Of a stretch of DNA of 64,000 nt, positions 52,847 to 63,472 are shown piece by piece (the stretch's first letter is position 1; each line of letters opens with the position of its first letter). Below the pieces are notes generated by a model. The model was not told where the DNA came from. It was given only the letters and a program-made list of their open reading frames with translations, and did no database searches. Where the stretch lies: positions 1 through 64,000 of the forward strand of contig CANMLG010000005.1 of NCBI GenBank assembly GCA_947498765.1. The letters are read 5' to 3'. A program made the translations under genes and the position numbers. This stretch comes from an uncultured Aquimarina sp. (GTDB taxonomy: Bacteria > Bacteroidota > Bacteroidia > Flavobacteriales > Flavobacteriaceae).

Positions 52847-55273
52847 ATGAAAATTTCATATAACTGGCTAAAACAATTTATTAAAATTGATTGGGATGCT
52901 GAAAAAACAGGAGAATTATTAACCGACTTAGGTCTTGAAGTAGAAGGCATTGACACTTACGAAAGTGTTAAAGGTGGTTTAAAAGGAATTGTTGTTGGTC
53001 ATGTTTTGGAATGTTCGCAACATGAAAATGCCGACAAACTTAGGGTAACCAATGTTGATTTAGGTGATGGTGAGCCTGTACAAATTGTTTGTGGAGCTCC
53101 AAATGTAGCAAAAGGACAAAAAGTTGCTGTGGCTACTATTGGCACAAAATTATACACTCCAGAAGGAGATACTTTTACTATAAAAAAAGGAAAAATTAGA
53201 GGCGAAGAAAGTTTTGGAATGATTTGCGCTGAGGATGAACTTGGATTAGGTCAAAGCCATGATGGAATTATTGTGCTAGATACTAATTTAAAACCCGGCA
53301 CACCTTTAGCCGAAGTCTATCACATTGAAAATGATCAAGTATTTGAAATTGGCTTAACACCAAACAGAGCTGATGCCATGAGCCATTGGGGAACCGCTCG
53401 CGATTTAAAAGCTGGATTACAACAACAAGGAACTATTTTAGAACTAATTAGCCCATCTGTAAGTAGTTTTAATGTTGAAAACAGATTACATAAAATAGAT
53501 ATTGAAGTTAAAAATTATGACTTAACACCTCGTTATTGTGGTGTTTCAATTACAGGTGTAGAAATAAAAGAATCACCTGATTGGTTAAAAAATCGCTTGA
53601 AAGCTATTGGCCTTACTCCCAAAAATAATGTTGTTGACATTACAAACTATGTAATGCATGAACTTGGTCAGCCTTTACACGCATTTGATGCAGCCAGTAT
53701 TTCAACAGGTAAAATAGAAGTAAAAACTTTAGCTGAAGGCACTAAATTTACTACACTCGATGCTGTTGAGCGTAAGCTTAGCTCAGAAGACTTAATGATC
53801 TGTGATGGTGATACTCCTTTATGCATTGCTGGTGTACTTGGAGGTGTAAATTCTGGTGTAAGTGAAAACACTACACAACTATTTTTAGAAAGTGCTTATT
53901 TCAATCCTGTTAGCATACGAAAAACAGCTAAAAGACATGGTTTAAATACAGATGCTTCATTCCGTTTTGAACGCGGTATAGATCCTAATACCACTGAATA
54001 CGCATTAAAACGTGCTACACTTTTAATACAAGAATTAGCTGGTGGCTTAATTACTAGTGATATTACCGATTTATACCCCAAAAAGATTGAAGACTTTCAA
54101 GTATTTTTATCTTTTGAAAATACCACTAAACTTATTGGAGAAGAAATCCCTGAAGAGACTATAAAAAGTATTTTATCTTCGTTGGATATAAAAATAAATA
54201 ATGTAACTGAAACTGGTTTAGGTCTTACTATACCTGCTTACCGCAATGATGTGCAACGTGAGGCTGATGTTATTGAAGAAATTTTACGTGTTTATGGCTA
54301 TAACAATATAGGCTTTACCACTAAGCTAAATGCCTCTATAGCTGGCGTAAATAAAATAGAAGACTATAAAATTCAAAATACTATTGCTGAGCAATTAGTA
54401 GGCCAAGGCTTTTCTGAAATTATGTCCAATTCATTAACTACTCCTAAATACACAGAGCTTGTTAGTGAACTCAATGAAAATGAAAATGTTAACATTTTAA
54501 ATCCATTAAGCATAGACCTTTCTGTAATGAGGCAATCATTACTTTTTTCAGGTTTAGAAGCTATAAACTACAATATCAATAGAAGAAATTCTGATTTAAA
54601 ACTATTTGAATTCGGAAAAACTTATCATAAAATTGAAGAATCAAATATAGAAAACAAACACTTGAGCTTATTTGTAACCGGAAATCAATACAGTGAAAGT
54701 TGGCAAGCACCACAACAAAAAAGTAGTTTCTTTTTCTTAAAAGCTATAGTTGAACGTATATTTGAACGTATAGGCGTGCAAAATCTACAAACAGCTCCAA
54801 CAACATTTTCTGTTTTTTCTGAAGGTATTAGTTTAAACCAAGGAAAAAAAGTTTTAGTTGAACTAGGTGTAGTATCTCCTAAAATCACTAAATCCTTTGG
54901 CATTTCTCAATCCGTTTTATTTGCCAACTTTAATTGGGGAGAAATCATTACTAATCTAAAAAGCAAAAACATAAAAATTAATGAAATTTCAAAGTTTCAA
55001 GCAGCTCGTAGAGATTTCGCTTTACTGCTTAATGAAACTATTACTTATAAACAAATTCATGATTTAGCCTTAAAACAAGAAAAGAAATTACTAAAAGAAG
55101 TTAGTTTATTTGATGTATACCAAGGAAAAAACCTTCCAGAAGGAAAAAAATCATATGCTGTTAGCTTTAAATTACATGACAACAATAAAACACTTACCGA
55201 CAAACAAATAGACAAAATAATGAATAAGCTACAACAAAGTTTTGAAAAAGAACTTGGCGCAGAATTACGCTAA
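52847..55273 (+). CDS. pheT: Phenylalanyl-tRNA synthetase beta subunit
   Basis: PheT forms the alpha2beta2 enzyme that charges tRNA-Phe. I start it at the ATG at 52847 (MKISYNWLKQFIKIDWDAEK), the conserved N-terminus; an upstream in-frame start would add eleven residues of non-conserved sequence. The 808-aa protein has the EMAP-like tRNA-binding domain (about 40-150), B3/B4 editing domain (about 205-380, LGGVNSGVSENT), B5 domain (about 400-475), the catalytic-like core and the C-terminal FDX-ACB domain (about 715-808, FQAARRDFALLL). A -7 box TATATTTGCGC lies at 52818-52828. pheS is not in the window. Confidence 0.97.
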   Translation: MKISYNWLKQFIKIDWDAEKTGELLTDLGLEVEGIDTYESVKGGLKGIVVGHVLECSQHENADKLRVTNVDLGDGEPVQIVCGAPNVAKGQKVAVATIGTKLYTPEGDTFTIKKGKIRGEESFGMICAEDELGLGQSHDGIIVLDTNLKPGTPLAEVYHIENDQVFEIGLTPNRADAMSHWGTARDLKAGLQQQGTILELISPSVSSFNVENRLHKIDIEVKNYDLTPRYCGVSITGVEIKESPDWLKNRLKAIGLTPKNNVVDITNYVMHELGQPLHAFDAASISTGKIEVKTLAEGTKFTTLDAVERKLSSEDLMICDGDTPLCIAGVLGGVNSGVSENTTQLFLESAYFNPVSIRKTAKRHGLNTDASFRFERGIDPNTTEYALKRATLLIQELAGGLITSDITDLYPKKIEDFQVFLSFENTTKLIGEEIPEETIKSILSSLDIKINNVTETGLGLTIPAYRNDVQREADVIEEILRVYGYNNIGFTTKLNASIAGVNKIEDYKIQNTIAEQLVGQGFSEIMSNSLTTPKYTELVSELNENENVNILNPLSIDLSVMRQSLLFSGLEAINYNINRRNSDLKLFEFGKTYHKIEESNIENKHLSLFVTGNQYSESWQAPQQKSSFFFLKAIVERIFERIGVQNLQTAPTTFSVFSEGISLNQGKKVLVELGVVSPKITKSFGISQSVLFANFNWGEIITNLKSKNIKINEISKFQAARRDFALLLNETITYKQIHDLALKQEKKLLKEVSLFDVYQGKNLPEGKKSYAVSFKLHDNNKTLTDKQIDKIMNKLQQSFEKELGAELR

Positions 55274-55297
55274 TTAATAGCTTCCTCGCATTTTTAT

Positions 55298-55331
55298 AAG
55301 CCTATAATACTATTTGTTATAGGCTTTTTTT
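55298..55331 (+). terminator. pheT terminator
   Basis: Perfect 10-bp arms AAGCCTATAA / TTATAGGCTT (55298-55307 and 55317-55326) with a T-tract to 55331. Confidence 0.9.
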
Positions 55332-55394
55332 ATGAGCAAAATTTTAACTTTTGTCTCCTATGTCTTTTAATTAACTTTAATTAAAATTAAGGTT

Positions 55395-56114
55395 ATGAAG
55401 TTACGCGTTGATTTAGAACAAGAATTATATAAGCATAAAGACATCTCTTTACAAAATGATTTTTTAAGGCAGCTCGATAAAATTTGGGAAAAAAGTTATA
55501 AAAACGATATTTCCATTTTAGAAAGACTTAAACAAAAAGTAACCGATCAAACCCCTGGAAATCATTTTAAAAAAGATATTTTAAACCCAGAATCTATTTA
55601 TCATATTAATGATATTAAAAAGATATGTATCGACTATAGACTTCGTTTTTTAAGCACTCATTATTTTAAAGGAAACTACCCAGTTGAGGCTATTTCAAAA
55701 ATTAAATATTTAGAACGTAAACATGAAACCGCTTTTTATCATTTTAAAATTATTGCGCCTTCAAAATTATTTAAACTAAAAAATGCCGACGACCCACTCT
55801 TATTTATACCAATAGGAAATGGATATTATTATTTTGTTCACAAATGGGGCAATGACATTCATCCATTACGAAAAATTTGGGCTTGGTTTTTCAAAAGCTT
55901 TGAAAATACATTATTATTATGCTTTTTTACTAGCTTTATAATAACACTACTTATTCCAGACGGAATGTTTTCTACTGCCCACAACCCTAGTGTTGGCTTT
56001 TTTATAGAACTCCTTTTTATGTTTAAATCTATTGTTGCTGTTGTATTATATTATGGATTTGCAAAAGGTAAAAATTTTAATACTGCCATTTGGAATAGCA
56101 AATATTACAATTAA
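55395..56114 (+). CDS. Conserved membrane protein of unknown function
   Basis: This 239-aa protein has a hydrophilic N-terminal part (about 1-165) and two or three transmembrane helices near the C-terminus (about 172-190 and 205-225). Landmarks include LKNADDPLLFIPIGNGYYYF and KWGNDIHPLRKIWAWFFKSF. I do not recognise a named family. The gene is monocistronic, preceded by the pheT terminator. It is codon-wise like its neighbours. Confidence 0.75.
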   Translation: MKLRVDLEQELYKHKDISLQNDFLRQLDKIWEKSYKNDISILERLKQKVTDQTPGNHFKKDILNPESIYHINDIKKICIDYRLRFLSTHYFKGNYPVEAISKIKYLERKHETAFYHFKIIAPSKLFKLKNADDPLLFIPIGNGYYYFVHKWGNDIHPLRKIWAWFFKSFENTLLLCFFTSFIITLLIPDGMFSTAHNPSVGFFIELLFMFKSIVAVVLYYGFAKGKNFNTAIWNSKYYN

Positions 56115-56500
56115 TACTTTTCCTACATTTAATGTCTTGATTTAACAATTTAAAATATTATCTCTCATTAGTTAACATGACTTGATGGGCTTAAAATTTC
56201 AGAATTTTCATTTTTTTTTGGACAAAAAAAACAAAAAAAAGCCCAAAACCCCTTAAAACACTGACATACAGATGATTAATTCAATTGCATGAATTATAGT
56301 TTTTCACTGAAAAAAGGGGGATATTAGAACTTGATTTTTTAGATATTTACCAGAGTAAAAAACAATAAAATAACATATTATCGATAAAATACAACACATT
56401 ATCTAATATCATAAAAAAAATCATATTTCTATAAAAATTTATATTATAAAATTCACATATTCACACACTAAACAAAACACACACCTTAATATTTTTTAAT
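56115..56500. other. AT-rich intergenic region before the second DUF547 gene
   Basis: 386 bp without a gene. A distant inverted repeat TGGGCTT (56186-56192) / AAGCCCA (56239-56245) encloses long T- and A-tracts (T9 and A8 runs). An AAAAAAGGGGGAT segment is at 56311-56325. No promoter pair or RNA gene was recognised. Confidence 0.7.
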
Positions 56501-57268
56501 ATGAAAAAAACTACTACTTTTTTTATTTTACTTTTTATGAACCTTGGGCTATTTGCACAGCCCTCAATCAACAAAATACAAACTACAAATCATAGATATA
56601 CTACTAAGCAGTATGAAGAAAAAGTTGATTATTCCATATGGAATTCTTTATTAAGTATGTATGTTAAACCCAATGGACTTGTTGATTATAGAAATTTAAA
56701 ACAACAGGAAACTAAACTAGATGAATTTTTGACTATTCTTTCTAAAACAAAAATTACTAATGACTGGACAACGAATGACAAAATTGCCTACTGGATTAAC
56801 GTGTACAATGCCTACACATTTAAACTTATAGTTAAAAATTATCCTTTAAGTAGCATTAAAGATATTGACAGCCCGTGGAAAACCGATTTTTTTAGAATCG
56901 ATGGTCAACTAATGAGCTTAGGCCATGTCGAACACAAAATTTTACGAAAATTTGATGACCCTAGAATACATTTTGCTATTAATTGCGCATCTTATTCTTG
57001 CCCAAGAGTTATACAAATTCCATATAAAGGTAAAAACCTTGATCGATTATTAACTCGACAAACTGCTGAATATATTAATGATCAAAAAAATAACGAAATC
57101 ACTAATTATTCTTATAAATTATCAAAATTATTTTCATGGTTTGGAGGGGACTTTAAAAAAGATAGCCAAACTATAACAGGTTTTATTAATAAATATAGTG
57201 ATATCAAAATTCGAAATCAAAAAAGCCGTGGTTTTATCCCCTATGATTGGAGATTAAACACATTATAA
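56501..57268 (+). CDS. Secreted DUF547 protein
   Basis: This 255-aa protein has a signal peptide (about 1-19, GLFAQ) and a DUF547 domain (about 45-250): KIAYWINVYNAYTFKLIVKN, DPRIHFAINCASYSCPRV and the end FIPYDWRLN. Unlike the DUF547 protein at 13879-14967, it has no lipobox and no charged linker; the core motifs are the same. It is a single gene, followed by a perfect terminator. Confidence 0.88.
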   Translation: MKKTTTFFILLFMNLGLFAQPSINKIQTTNHRYTTKQYEEKVDYSIWNSLLSMYVKPNGLVDYRNLKQQETKLDEFLTILSKTKITNDWTTNDKIAYWINVYNAYTFKLIVKNYPLSSIKDIDSPWKTDFFRIDGQLMSLGHVEHKILRKFDDPRIHFAINCASYSCPRVIQIPYKGKNLDRLLTRQTAEYINDQKNNEITNYSYKLSKLFSWFGGDFKKDSQTITGFINKYSDIKIRNQKSRGFIPYDWRLNTL

Positions 57269-57290
57269 TACCTACCTACTATAAGTCGAG

Positions 57291-57332
57291 AAAAAAGCCT
57301 ATTTCAATTAAAAATTGAAATAGGCTTTTTTT
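57291..57332. terminator. Bidirectional terminator between DUF547 and fasciclin genes
   Basis: Perfect 19-bp arms (57291-57309 and 57313-57331; core GCCTATTTCAATT / AATTGAAATAGGC), 3-nt loop, A6 and T7 flanks. Confidence 0.95.
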
Positions 57333-57371
57333 ATTCACATCTTAAGGTCAAATTATTTTTCTGCATCGCTC

Positions 57372-57911
57372 CTAAGGCTGTGCAGCAACTAATGATTCTG
57401 GTAAAATAACATTATCTATAACATGAATTATTCCATTACTAGCTTCTAAATCTGTTAACCCAATATTAGACACTCTACCGCGTGGATCGGTAATTCGAAC
57501 AGGGTCTAAATTAATAGTAATATTTTCGCCTAGCAGTGTTGCTGGAGTTATACCATCAGTTAAATCCGTAGATGCAACTTCATTTGATAGTACATGCATT
57601 TGCAAAATTCTAGTCAAATTCTCAACCGTTAAATCTGTGTAAGCTACGTTCAATTCAGCTAAAGCAGCTTCAAAAGCTGTATCTGTTGGAGCAAATACAG
57701 TAAACATTCCTTCTGCTTCAAATGTGCTAAATAATCCAGTATCTTTTAATGCCATTTCTAACAAACTAAATTCTGAACTTGCCTCTACTACAGCTGCAAT
57801 ACTTATTTTTTGAGTTGGACTAGAACCATCATCATCATCACTACAAGATAAAACTGCAATTGCCATAAGCCCTAACAACGCCATTTTAAAAAAATTCGAA
57901 ATCGTTTTCAT
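57372..57911 (-). CDS. Fasciclin-domain lipoprotein
   Basis: This 179-aa protein has a lipobox (AVLSC, Cys23) directly followed by SDDDDGSS, a run of Asp of the kind linked to export of lipoproteins to the cell surface in Bacteroidota. The rest is one fasciclin (FAS1) domain: TFEAEGMFTVFAPTDTAFEA, LQMHVLSNEVAS and ASNGIIHVIDNVILP. FAS1 domains mediate adhesion. It is monocistronic. Confidence 0.95.
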   Translation of the reverse strand: MKTISNFFKMALLGLMAIAVLSCSDDDDGSSPTQKISIAAVVEASSEFSLLEMALKDTGLFSTFEAEGMFTVFAPTDTAFEAALAELNVAYTDLTVENLTRILQMHVLSNEVASTDLTDGITPATLLGENITINLDPVRITDPRGRVSNIGLTDLEASNGIIHVIDNVILPESLVAAQP

Positions 57912-58096
57912 AATTAATTATTTTAAGTTTCTGCTAAAATGAAAAATTATATTCATATTTTGTTTAAGTTTTTGTTAAAAAAGATAAACAAAATTACAAA
58001 TTACTTAAAGTCAATAATATAACACACATGTTTTCAAATATAAAAAAGAGCTTTTTAAAACAAATATTTATCACAATAAGCTAAAATTTAGCAATT

Positions 58097-60544
58097 TTAA
58101 GCGGCATCTACATTAACAATAACTCGAACACCGCTATAATTTTTAATACTTTCGAATGATTTTAATAATTTTAAAAGGTAAGACTTAGTTTTTGACACAC
58201 TTTGTCCTGGTGGTATTTTAAGTAAAATATTTTTATTATACTGATTGCGAATACGAGATATAGCTGGAAACTCAGGGCCATATACGTTTTTTTGAAAAGA
58301 ATTACGCAATGCTTTTGCCAACCAATCTGCGGCTTCATTGGTTTTATTATAATCACGATGACGCAAAGTTAGCTTAATCAATTTGCAAAATGGAGGATAC
58401 TGATATTGTTTTCGCTCATTCATTTGATCCTTCCACATACTCAAATAATCATTAACAGATACTTGTTGCAAAATTTGATGTAATGGATTAAAGGACTGAA
58501 TAATCACTTTTCCTCTTTTTTCCGATCGTCCCGATCTTCCAGCTACCTGACTTAATAATTGATAGGTGCGCTCATGTGCTCTGTAATCTGGAAAATTAAG
58601 TAGGCCGTCGGCATTCATTACTCCTACCAAATTAACATGTTTAAAATCTAAGCCTTTTGCCAACATTTGAGTCCCTACTAAAATATCAATTTCCTGATTT
58701 TCAAACTTTGTAATTATTTTTTGATGTCCATATTTCCCTCTAGTAGTATCTTGATCCATACGGGCCACTACATGCTTCGGGAACAATCCCTTTAGTTCTT
58801 CTTCAACTTGCTCGGTACCTAAACCTTTTGTTGTTAATTGAGTACTTCCACATGCTCGACAAGCCAACTGTTCAGCTATTTGATAGCCACAATAATGGCA
58901 CCGTAATTTTTTAGTGTGTTTATGGTAAGTTAAACTCACATCGCATTGTGTGCATTGTGGTACATAACCACACGTATTACAACTTTGTATTGACGAAAAC
59001 CCTCTCCTATTTTGAAATAAAATTACCTGCTCTTTAGCATCTAATGATTCTTGAATTTCTTCTAACAAACGATCACTAAAATGACCTTTCATTAAACGTT
59101 TGTTGTATTTTTTTTGCAAATCAACAAGTTCAATATCTGGCATTAAAATATTTTTATGCCTTTTCCGTAAAGTAACTAATCCATATTTTCCACTTTGCGC
59201 ATTGGCATAGGTTTCTACACTTGGTGTAGCAGAACCTAATAACACTTTAGCTTTAAAACTATGTGCAAGCACTATAGCAGCATCTCTGGCGTGATAACGT
59301 GGTGCTGGATCAAATTGTTTATACGTTTGTTCATGTTCTTCATCAATTACAACAAAATCTAATTCCTGAAAAGGTAAAAACAATGCTGATCGCACACCTA
59401 CCATTAAAAGTGGTTTCCCCTTTGAGGCCAATACTTTATGCCAGGCCTCAACACGTTCATTGGCAGAAAAACGCGAATGATACACCACTAAGTAATTCCC
59501 AAAAGTCAATTTTAGGCGTTCAATTAACTGTGTTGTTAAAGCTATTTCGGGTAACAAAAACAATACTTGTTTATTATTATCTAATGATGCTTTTATGAAT
59601 TTACTATAAATCTCTGTTTTACCTGAAGAAGTTACGCCGTGCAGCAAGCATACATTTTTTTCTTGAAATGCTATTTTTAATGATTCAAAAGCAATTTTTT
59701 GATGCTCATTAAGCGCATTGAAACTATTAGTTTGTTGATCAGAATAATTTACACGATCTATTTGTTCCTCCAAAACAACAAAAATTTCTTTTTTTACCAA
59801 ACTGGTCAAACTAGCATTAGTTGCTTTAGCTAGTTCTAATACTTCTTTAGTACTTATTTTATCTTTTTTTCCACTAAGGGTAAAATAATGTAAAACAACT
59901 TCTCGCTGTTTAGGTGCATTGGAAAGTCCTTCCAAAATTAATGGTAACTTATCCTGTGTTACATTAGGGTGTAATTTTATCCATTTTTGAAGCTTTGGTG
60001 TATATTTTTCAACTACATATTCTTCTAATGAAATAATCTTTTTATCAAGTAAAGAATATGCTACAGGCAACACTGTTTTTTTACCTAAAATTTTAACTAA
60101 CTCTTGAATTTTAAGGCTACTTGAAAATTGCAAGGCTTCATACACTAAAAATTCATCATCCTTTAATGTACTCACATCAACCTCAACCTCTTTGTTTTTA
60201 ATCAAAACAGTTTCTCCTTCTAATAATAATACCGAAGGAAGAGCCGCTTTTAATAATTCACCAAGCGTACACATGTAATATGTCGACATCCAAGACCACA
60301 AAGCTAATTGACTCTTTAAAACTAAAGGATATTCATCCAGTATACAATCAATTTCCTTAGCTTCATATATTTCAGGATCTTCATTATGAATAGCAACAAC
60401 TATTGCAGCATATAGCTTTCGCTTACCAAACGGAACCGAAACACGCATACCTACTTGCAAAAACTTGGCTTCTGCTTCATTTACTTGATAAGTAAATGTT
60501 TGCTTTATAGGAATAGGTAATAAAACATCAATAAAATAAGTCAT
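58097..60544 (-). CDS. priA: Primosomal protein N' (replication restart helicase)
   Basis: PriA reloads the replisome at stalled forks. The start chosen is the ATG ending at 60544 (MTYFIDVLLPIPIKQTF), the usual N-terminus; the longer ORF would add eleven residues. The 815-aa protein has the 3'-DNA-binding domain (about 1-105), Walker A GVTSSGKTEIY, DEEH-type VIDEEHEQTYKQ, zinc-binding cysteines (SCNTCGYVPQCTQCD, RCHYCGYQIAEQLACRACGS) and helicase motif VAGRSGRSEKRGKV. It starts 45 bp after the putative porin gene. Confidence 0.97.
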   Translation of the reverse strand: MTYFIDVLLPIPIKQTFTYQVNEAEAKFLQVGMRVSVPFGKRKLYAAIVVAIHNEDPEIYEAKEIDCILDEYPLVLKSQLALWSWMSTYYMCTLGELLKAALPSVLLLEGETVLIKNKEVEVDVSTLKDDEFLVYEALQFSSSLKIQELVKILGKKTVLPVAYSLLDKKIISLEEYVVEKYTPKLQKWIKLHPNVTQDKLPLILEGLSNAPKQREVVLHYFTLSGKKDKISTKEVLELAKATNASLTSLVKKEIFVVLEEQIDRVNYSDQQTNSFNALNEHQKIAFESLKIAFQEKNVCLLHGVTSSGKTEIYSKFIKASLDNNKQVLFLLPEIALTTQLIERLKLTFGNYLVVYHSRFSANERVEAWHKVLASKGKPLLMVGVRSALFLPFQELDFVVIDEEHEQTYKQFDPAPRYHARDAAIVLAHSFKAKVLLGSATPSVETYANAQSGKYGLVTLRKRHKNILMPDIELVDLQKKYNKRLMKGHFSDRLLEEIQESLDAKEQVILFQNRRGFSSIQSCNTCGYVPQCTQCDVSLTYHKHTKKLRCHYCGYQIAEQLACRACGSTQLTTKGLGTEQVEEELKGLFPKHVVARMDQDTTRGKYGHQKIITKFENQEIDILVGTQMLAKGLDFKHVNLVGVMNADGLLNFPDYRAHERTYQLLSQVAGRSGRSEKRGKVIIQSFNPLHQILQQVSVNDYLSMWKDQMNERKQYQYPPFCKLIKLTLRHRDYNKTNEAADWLAKALRNSFQKNVYGPEFPAISRIRNQYNKNILLKIPPGQSVSKTKSYLLKLLKSFESIKNYSGVRVIVNVDAA

Positions 60545-60589
60545 AATAAAACTGCAACATACTGAATGGGCTTGCACATTTCAAATTGT

Positions 60590-62629
60590 CTATAAAAAGA
60601 AATTCCAAACCAATCCAAAACGAATTAAAAAATCTCGACTTGGATAGCCTGGAGCAATTAACTCTGTATTTTGCTTAAGCAAATGCTGTGCGTTTTCGAG
60701 TTTAAAAAATATACGTGTCTGACGTACTTTGGCATTTAAAAACAAATCCACTAATGGAACACCTCCGAATTTTTGCGAATTCTGAACAAAATTCTCAGCA
60801 ATTAACGGATCGTACCCATCTGTATAATAACTACTAAAATACTTAAAATTAATACCGATTTGAGCAAACATAGCACGCTTAAACACATGGTTTTGATAAT
60901 ATAAAGTATTACGAGTTACCAATTGTGGCACATTGTATATTTGTTCAATATTATCACCTATAGCCTGTTGAAATAACAGCGTATTTGCTAATCGAAAGTT
61001 ATTAAATTTAAACTCCCGAAATGCCTTTACTTTAAATAAGTTAATTACTGTACTGGTTTGTATTGGTGTCGAAATTTCTATATTATCAGTAGTTTCTACA
61101 CCTGATACAATAGCAGTTCTTTCAATTGCTCTTCTACCAAAATAAGTATAATCGTTGATAATACTATACGAACCTTCAATATCAGCTATTTTCTTAGCCT
61201 TAATAGTTGCAGAAAATGTATTTGTTATTATGTTATCAAAATCATTTTGCCAATTGTAGCCTGTAAAATTACTTTGATTTAATAGAAAATTATAATTTGG
61301 AGCTTCCGAAGCTAATCGATATCCAAATTTAACACTTATATCATCTCTATATTGATAGCCTAATTGCCCAAAAAAGTATTGATTTTCAAAATCACCTGAA
61401 AGTGTTGATTCTACATCACCTTCTAACAAAAAACCTTTGTACTCATTTTTATAATGTGCCACTAATGATACTATATCTCCAATCAATCTATCTTGAATAA
61501 TACCTTCGTTTATAATTACTGGAGTGGTGTCTTCATTTTCAATTCGGCTTCTAATAATAATATTATCATAACCATAATTATAAGTGCTATGCTTCACAAA
61601 AAAACCTATAGCTCCTAAATTGTCATTTGCATATTGTAAGCCTAATTTATTTGTAAAGTATGCTAATTCTGTTTTATCCCTAAAATTTGCTGAGTTTTCT
61701 GCTTCTCCAAAAAAATCTTCGCTAGCATTTTGTTGCGAAAATGTATATTGTTTAGTAGAATACTCTAACTTATGTCGGACAGATAATTCATTAGCTTGTA
61801 AAGTATCCTTCTTTAAAATTCTGTATTCGTGATCTAGATATAAACGCTTACCTTCTAATTCATTTTCCGTATTTATAAACGCAGGATCAAACGAAGCTCT
61901 ATTTTCTAAATTTTCATCTGCATCTAAAAACTGTATTAATGACGTTTCTGAAAATCCTCCATTTTCTTCGTTTAATAAGGTTTGATCTGCAAAATGAATA
62001 TTAGCCGAATAACGTTTGTTAGGCATGGTATAACTAAGTGTACTCCTAAAAGCTCGTGTACTAGTCAATGAACTTACATAGGCTCCTAAGGTACGTACTC
62101 CTTTGTAGGCTACCGAAAAATTAATATTTGGCGATGTATTAACTGTTAGAAACGCATCTAATTGTTGTCCTTGTTCCACTGCTGTTTGATAGTATAAATC
62201 CGTTAATGGGGTTGGAACTCTATAATAATTAATATCCTTTGCTTCTAGGTAACCTAAATGCCGTACTCTTGCCCCAAAATGTGGCATTACCTCAAAATAC
62301 TTAGATTGTTTTGCTAATTGCACATAAGGACTTCCTACATTCGGAAAAGGAACGAATTCAAAATCATCTTTTCTTAAATAGTTAAACTTATAATCTTTTT
62401 GAATACTCAAGGTGGTATCTAGATAAGTCGTATCCCGCTCAGCAGTAATAATTTGATACAATTCTATCGGTGGCTTTTTTTTCTTCTCCTTGGGTTTTGA
62501 AAATTTACGCTTGGAGTCTCCTTCCTCCTCATTTAAGGAATCGGTATTACCTATATCTCCTGGATTTATTTGTGCTTTTCCCGCTATGGAAACTGCTATT
62601 AAAAAAATTATTAAACTGAATTGTTTCAT
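60590..62629 (-). CDS. Putative porin (Porin_10 type)
   Basis: This 679-aa outer-membrane protein has a signal peptide (about 1-19, AGKAQ), a charged low-complexity segment (about 30-55, SKPKEKKKKPPIELYQII) and a long beta-barrel of alternating hydrophobic strands ending FGLVWNFFL with a terminal aromatic/hydrophobic residue. The motifs FPNVGSPY and LYLDHEYRILKKD are typical of the Bacteroidota putative porin family. Substrate unknown. Probably upstream of priA in one transcript (45-bp gap). Confidence 0.9.
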   Translation of the reverse strand: MKQFSLIIFLIAVSIAGKAQINPGDIGNTDSLNEEEGDSKRKFSKPKEKKKKPPIELYQIITAERDTTYLDTTLSIQKDYKFNYLRKDDFEFVPFPNVGSPYVQLAKQSKYFEVMPHFGARVRHLGYLEAKDINYYRVPTPLTDLYYQTAVEQGQQLDAFLTVNTSPNINFSVAYKGVRTLGAYVSSLTSTRAFRSTLSYTMPNKRYSANIHFADQTLLNEENGGFSETSLIQFLDADENLENRASFDPAFINTENELEGKRLYLDHEYRILKKDTLQANELSVRHKLEYSTKQYTFSQQNASEDFFGEAENSANFRDKTELAYFTNKLGLQYANDNLGAIGFFVKHSTYNYGYDNIIIRSRIENEDTTPVIINEGIIQDRLIGDIVSLVAHYKNEYKGFLLEGDVESTLSGDFENQYFFGQLGYQYRDDISVKFGYRLASEAPNYNFLLNQSNFTGYNWQNDFDNIITNTFSATIKAKKIADIEGSYSIINDYTYFGRRAIERTAIVSGVETTDNIEISTPIQTSTVINLFKVKAFREFKFNNFRLANTLLFQQAIGDNIEQIYNVPQLVTRNTLYYQNHVFKRAMFAQIGINFKYFSSYYTDGYDPLIAENFVQNSQKFGGVPLVDLFLNAKVRQTRIFFKLENAQHLLKQNTELIAPGYPSRDFLIRFGLVWNFFL

Positions 62630-62716
62630 ACTACTAACTATAGATACTGAAACCTGTTCAGTATAGTGACAAAAATATGTTTTTTATACATATATTAGGC
62701 CTTTCAATTTTGTATT

Positions 62717-63316
62717 TTGCTTATACTTAAAAAACATACCCATTTAATCGAATGTGGCACCGACGAAGCTGGCAGAGGTTGTTTGGCTGGCCCCGTTACT
62801 GCTGCTGCTGTACTTTTGCCAGATAATTTTAGTAACCCTTTACTAAATGACTCCAAACAATTGAGCGAAAAAAACAGAAATACTTTACGTAAAATCATTG
62901 AAAAAGAAGCTATATCATTTAAAGTCACCCATGTTTTTATGGACGAAATTCAAAAATTGAATATCCTACACGCTTCCATTGCCGCTATGCAACGTTCCAT
63001 TTTACAATTACAACCTACACCTGAATTTATTTTAGTAGACGGCAATAAATTTACACCTGTTGCAAACATTCCTCATGAATGCATTATTAAGGGCGATGGT
63101 AAATATGTAAATATTGCCGCAGCATCGGTATTGGCAAAAACTTACCGAGATGAATACATGCAAAAAATTGATGCAGAGTTCCCAATGTATGGGTGGAAAA
63201 AAAATAAAGGCTACCCTACTAAAACTCATAGGAATGCTATACGAGAATACGGTGTTACAAAATATCACCGTTTAGGATTCAAGCTATTACCCGAACAATA
63301 TACTTTAGAGCTATAA
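62717..63316 (+). CDS. rnhB: Ribonuclease HII
   Basis: RNase HII nicks RNA-DNA hybrids and removes misincorporated ribonucleotides. The 199-aa protein has the catalytic start [30 protein letters not shown], the Asp in [18 protein letters not shown] and [10 protein letters not shown]. No upstream in-frame ATG exists at a suitable distance, so TTG at 62717 is chosen; the distance to the DEAGRG motif fits the family. It is divergent from the putative porin gene. Confidence 0.95.
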   Translation: MLILKKHTHLIECGTDEAGRGCLAGPVTAAAVLLPDNFSNPLLNDSKQLSEKNRNTLRKIIEKEAISFKVTHVFMDEIQKLNILHASIAAMQRSILQLQPTPEFILVDGNKFTPVANIPHECIIKGDGKYVNIAAASVLAKTYRDEYMQKIDAEFPMYGWKKNKGYPTKTHRNAIREYGVTKYHRLGFKLLPEQYTLEL

Positions 63317-63472
63317 ATTAATCAACAAGCTACTTTTAAAACACAAAAAAACTTCAAAAACGAATAAAAACGAACAGTTTTACGTTTCAATTAAAAAAGT
63401 TTAAATCACTTCAGTATTTTTGTAAGGAATTACATATAATTTCATTTACAATAAAGCTACAGCAATACCTAT

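Noticed and set aside
58097..60577. Longer start for priA
   Set aside because: The first eleven residues are unlike the family; MTYFIDVLLP is the conserved start.
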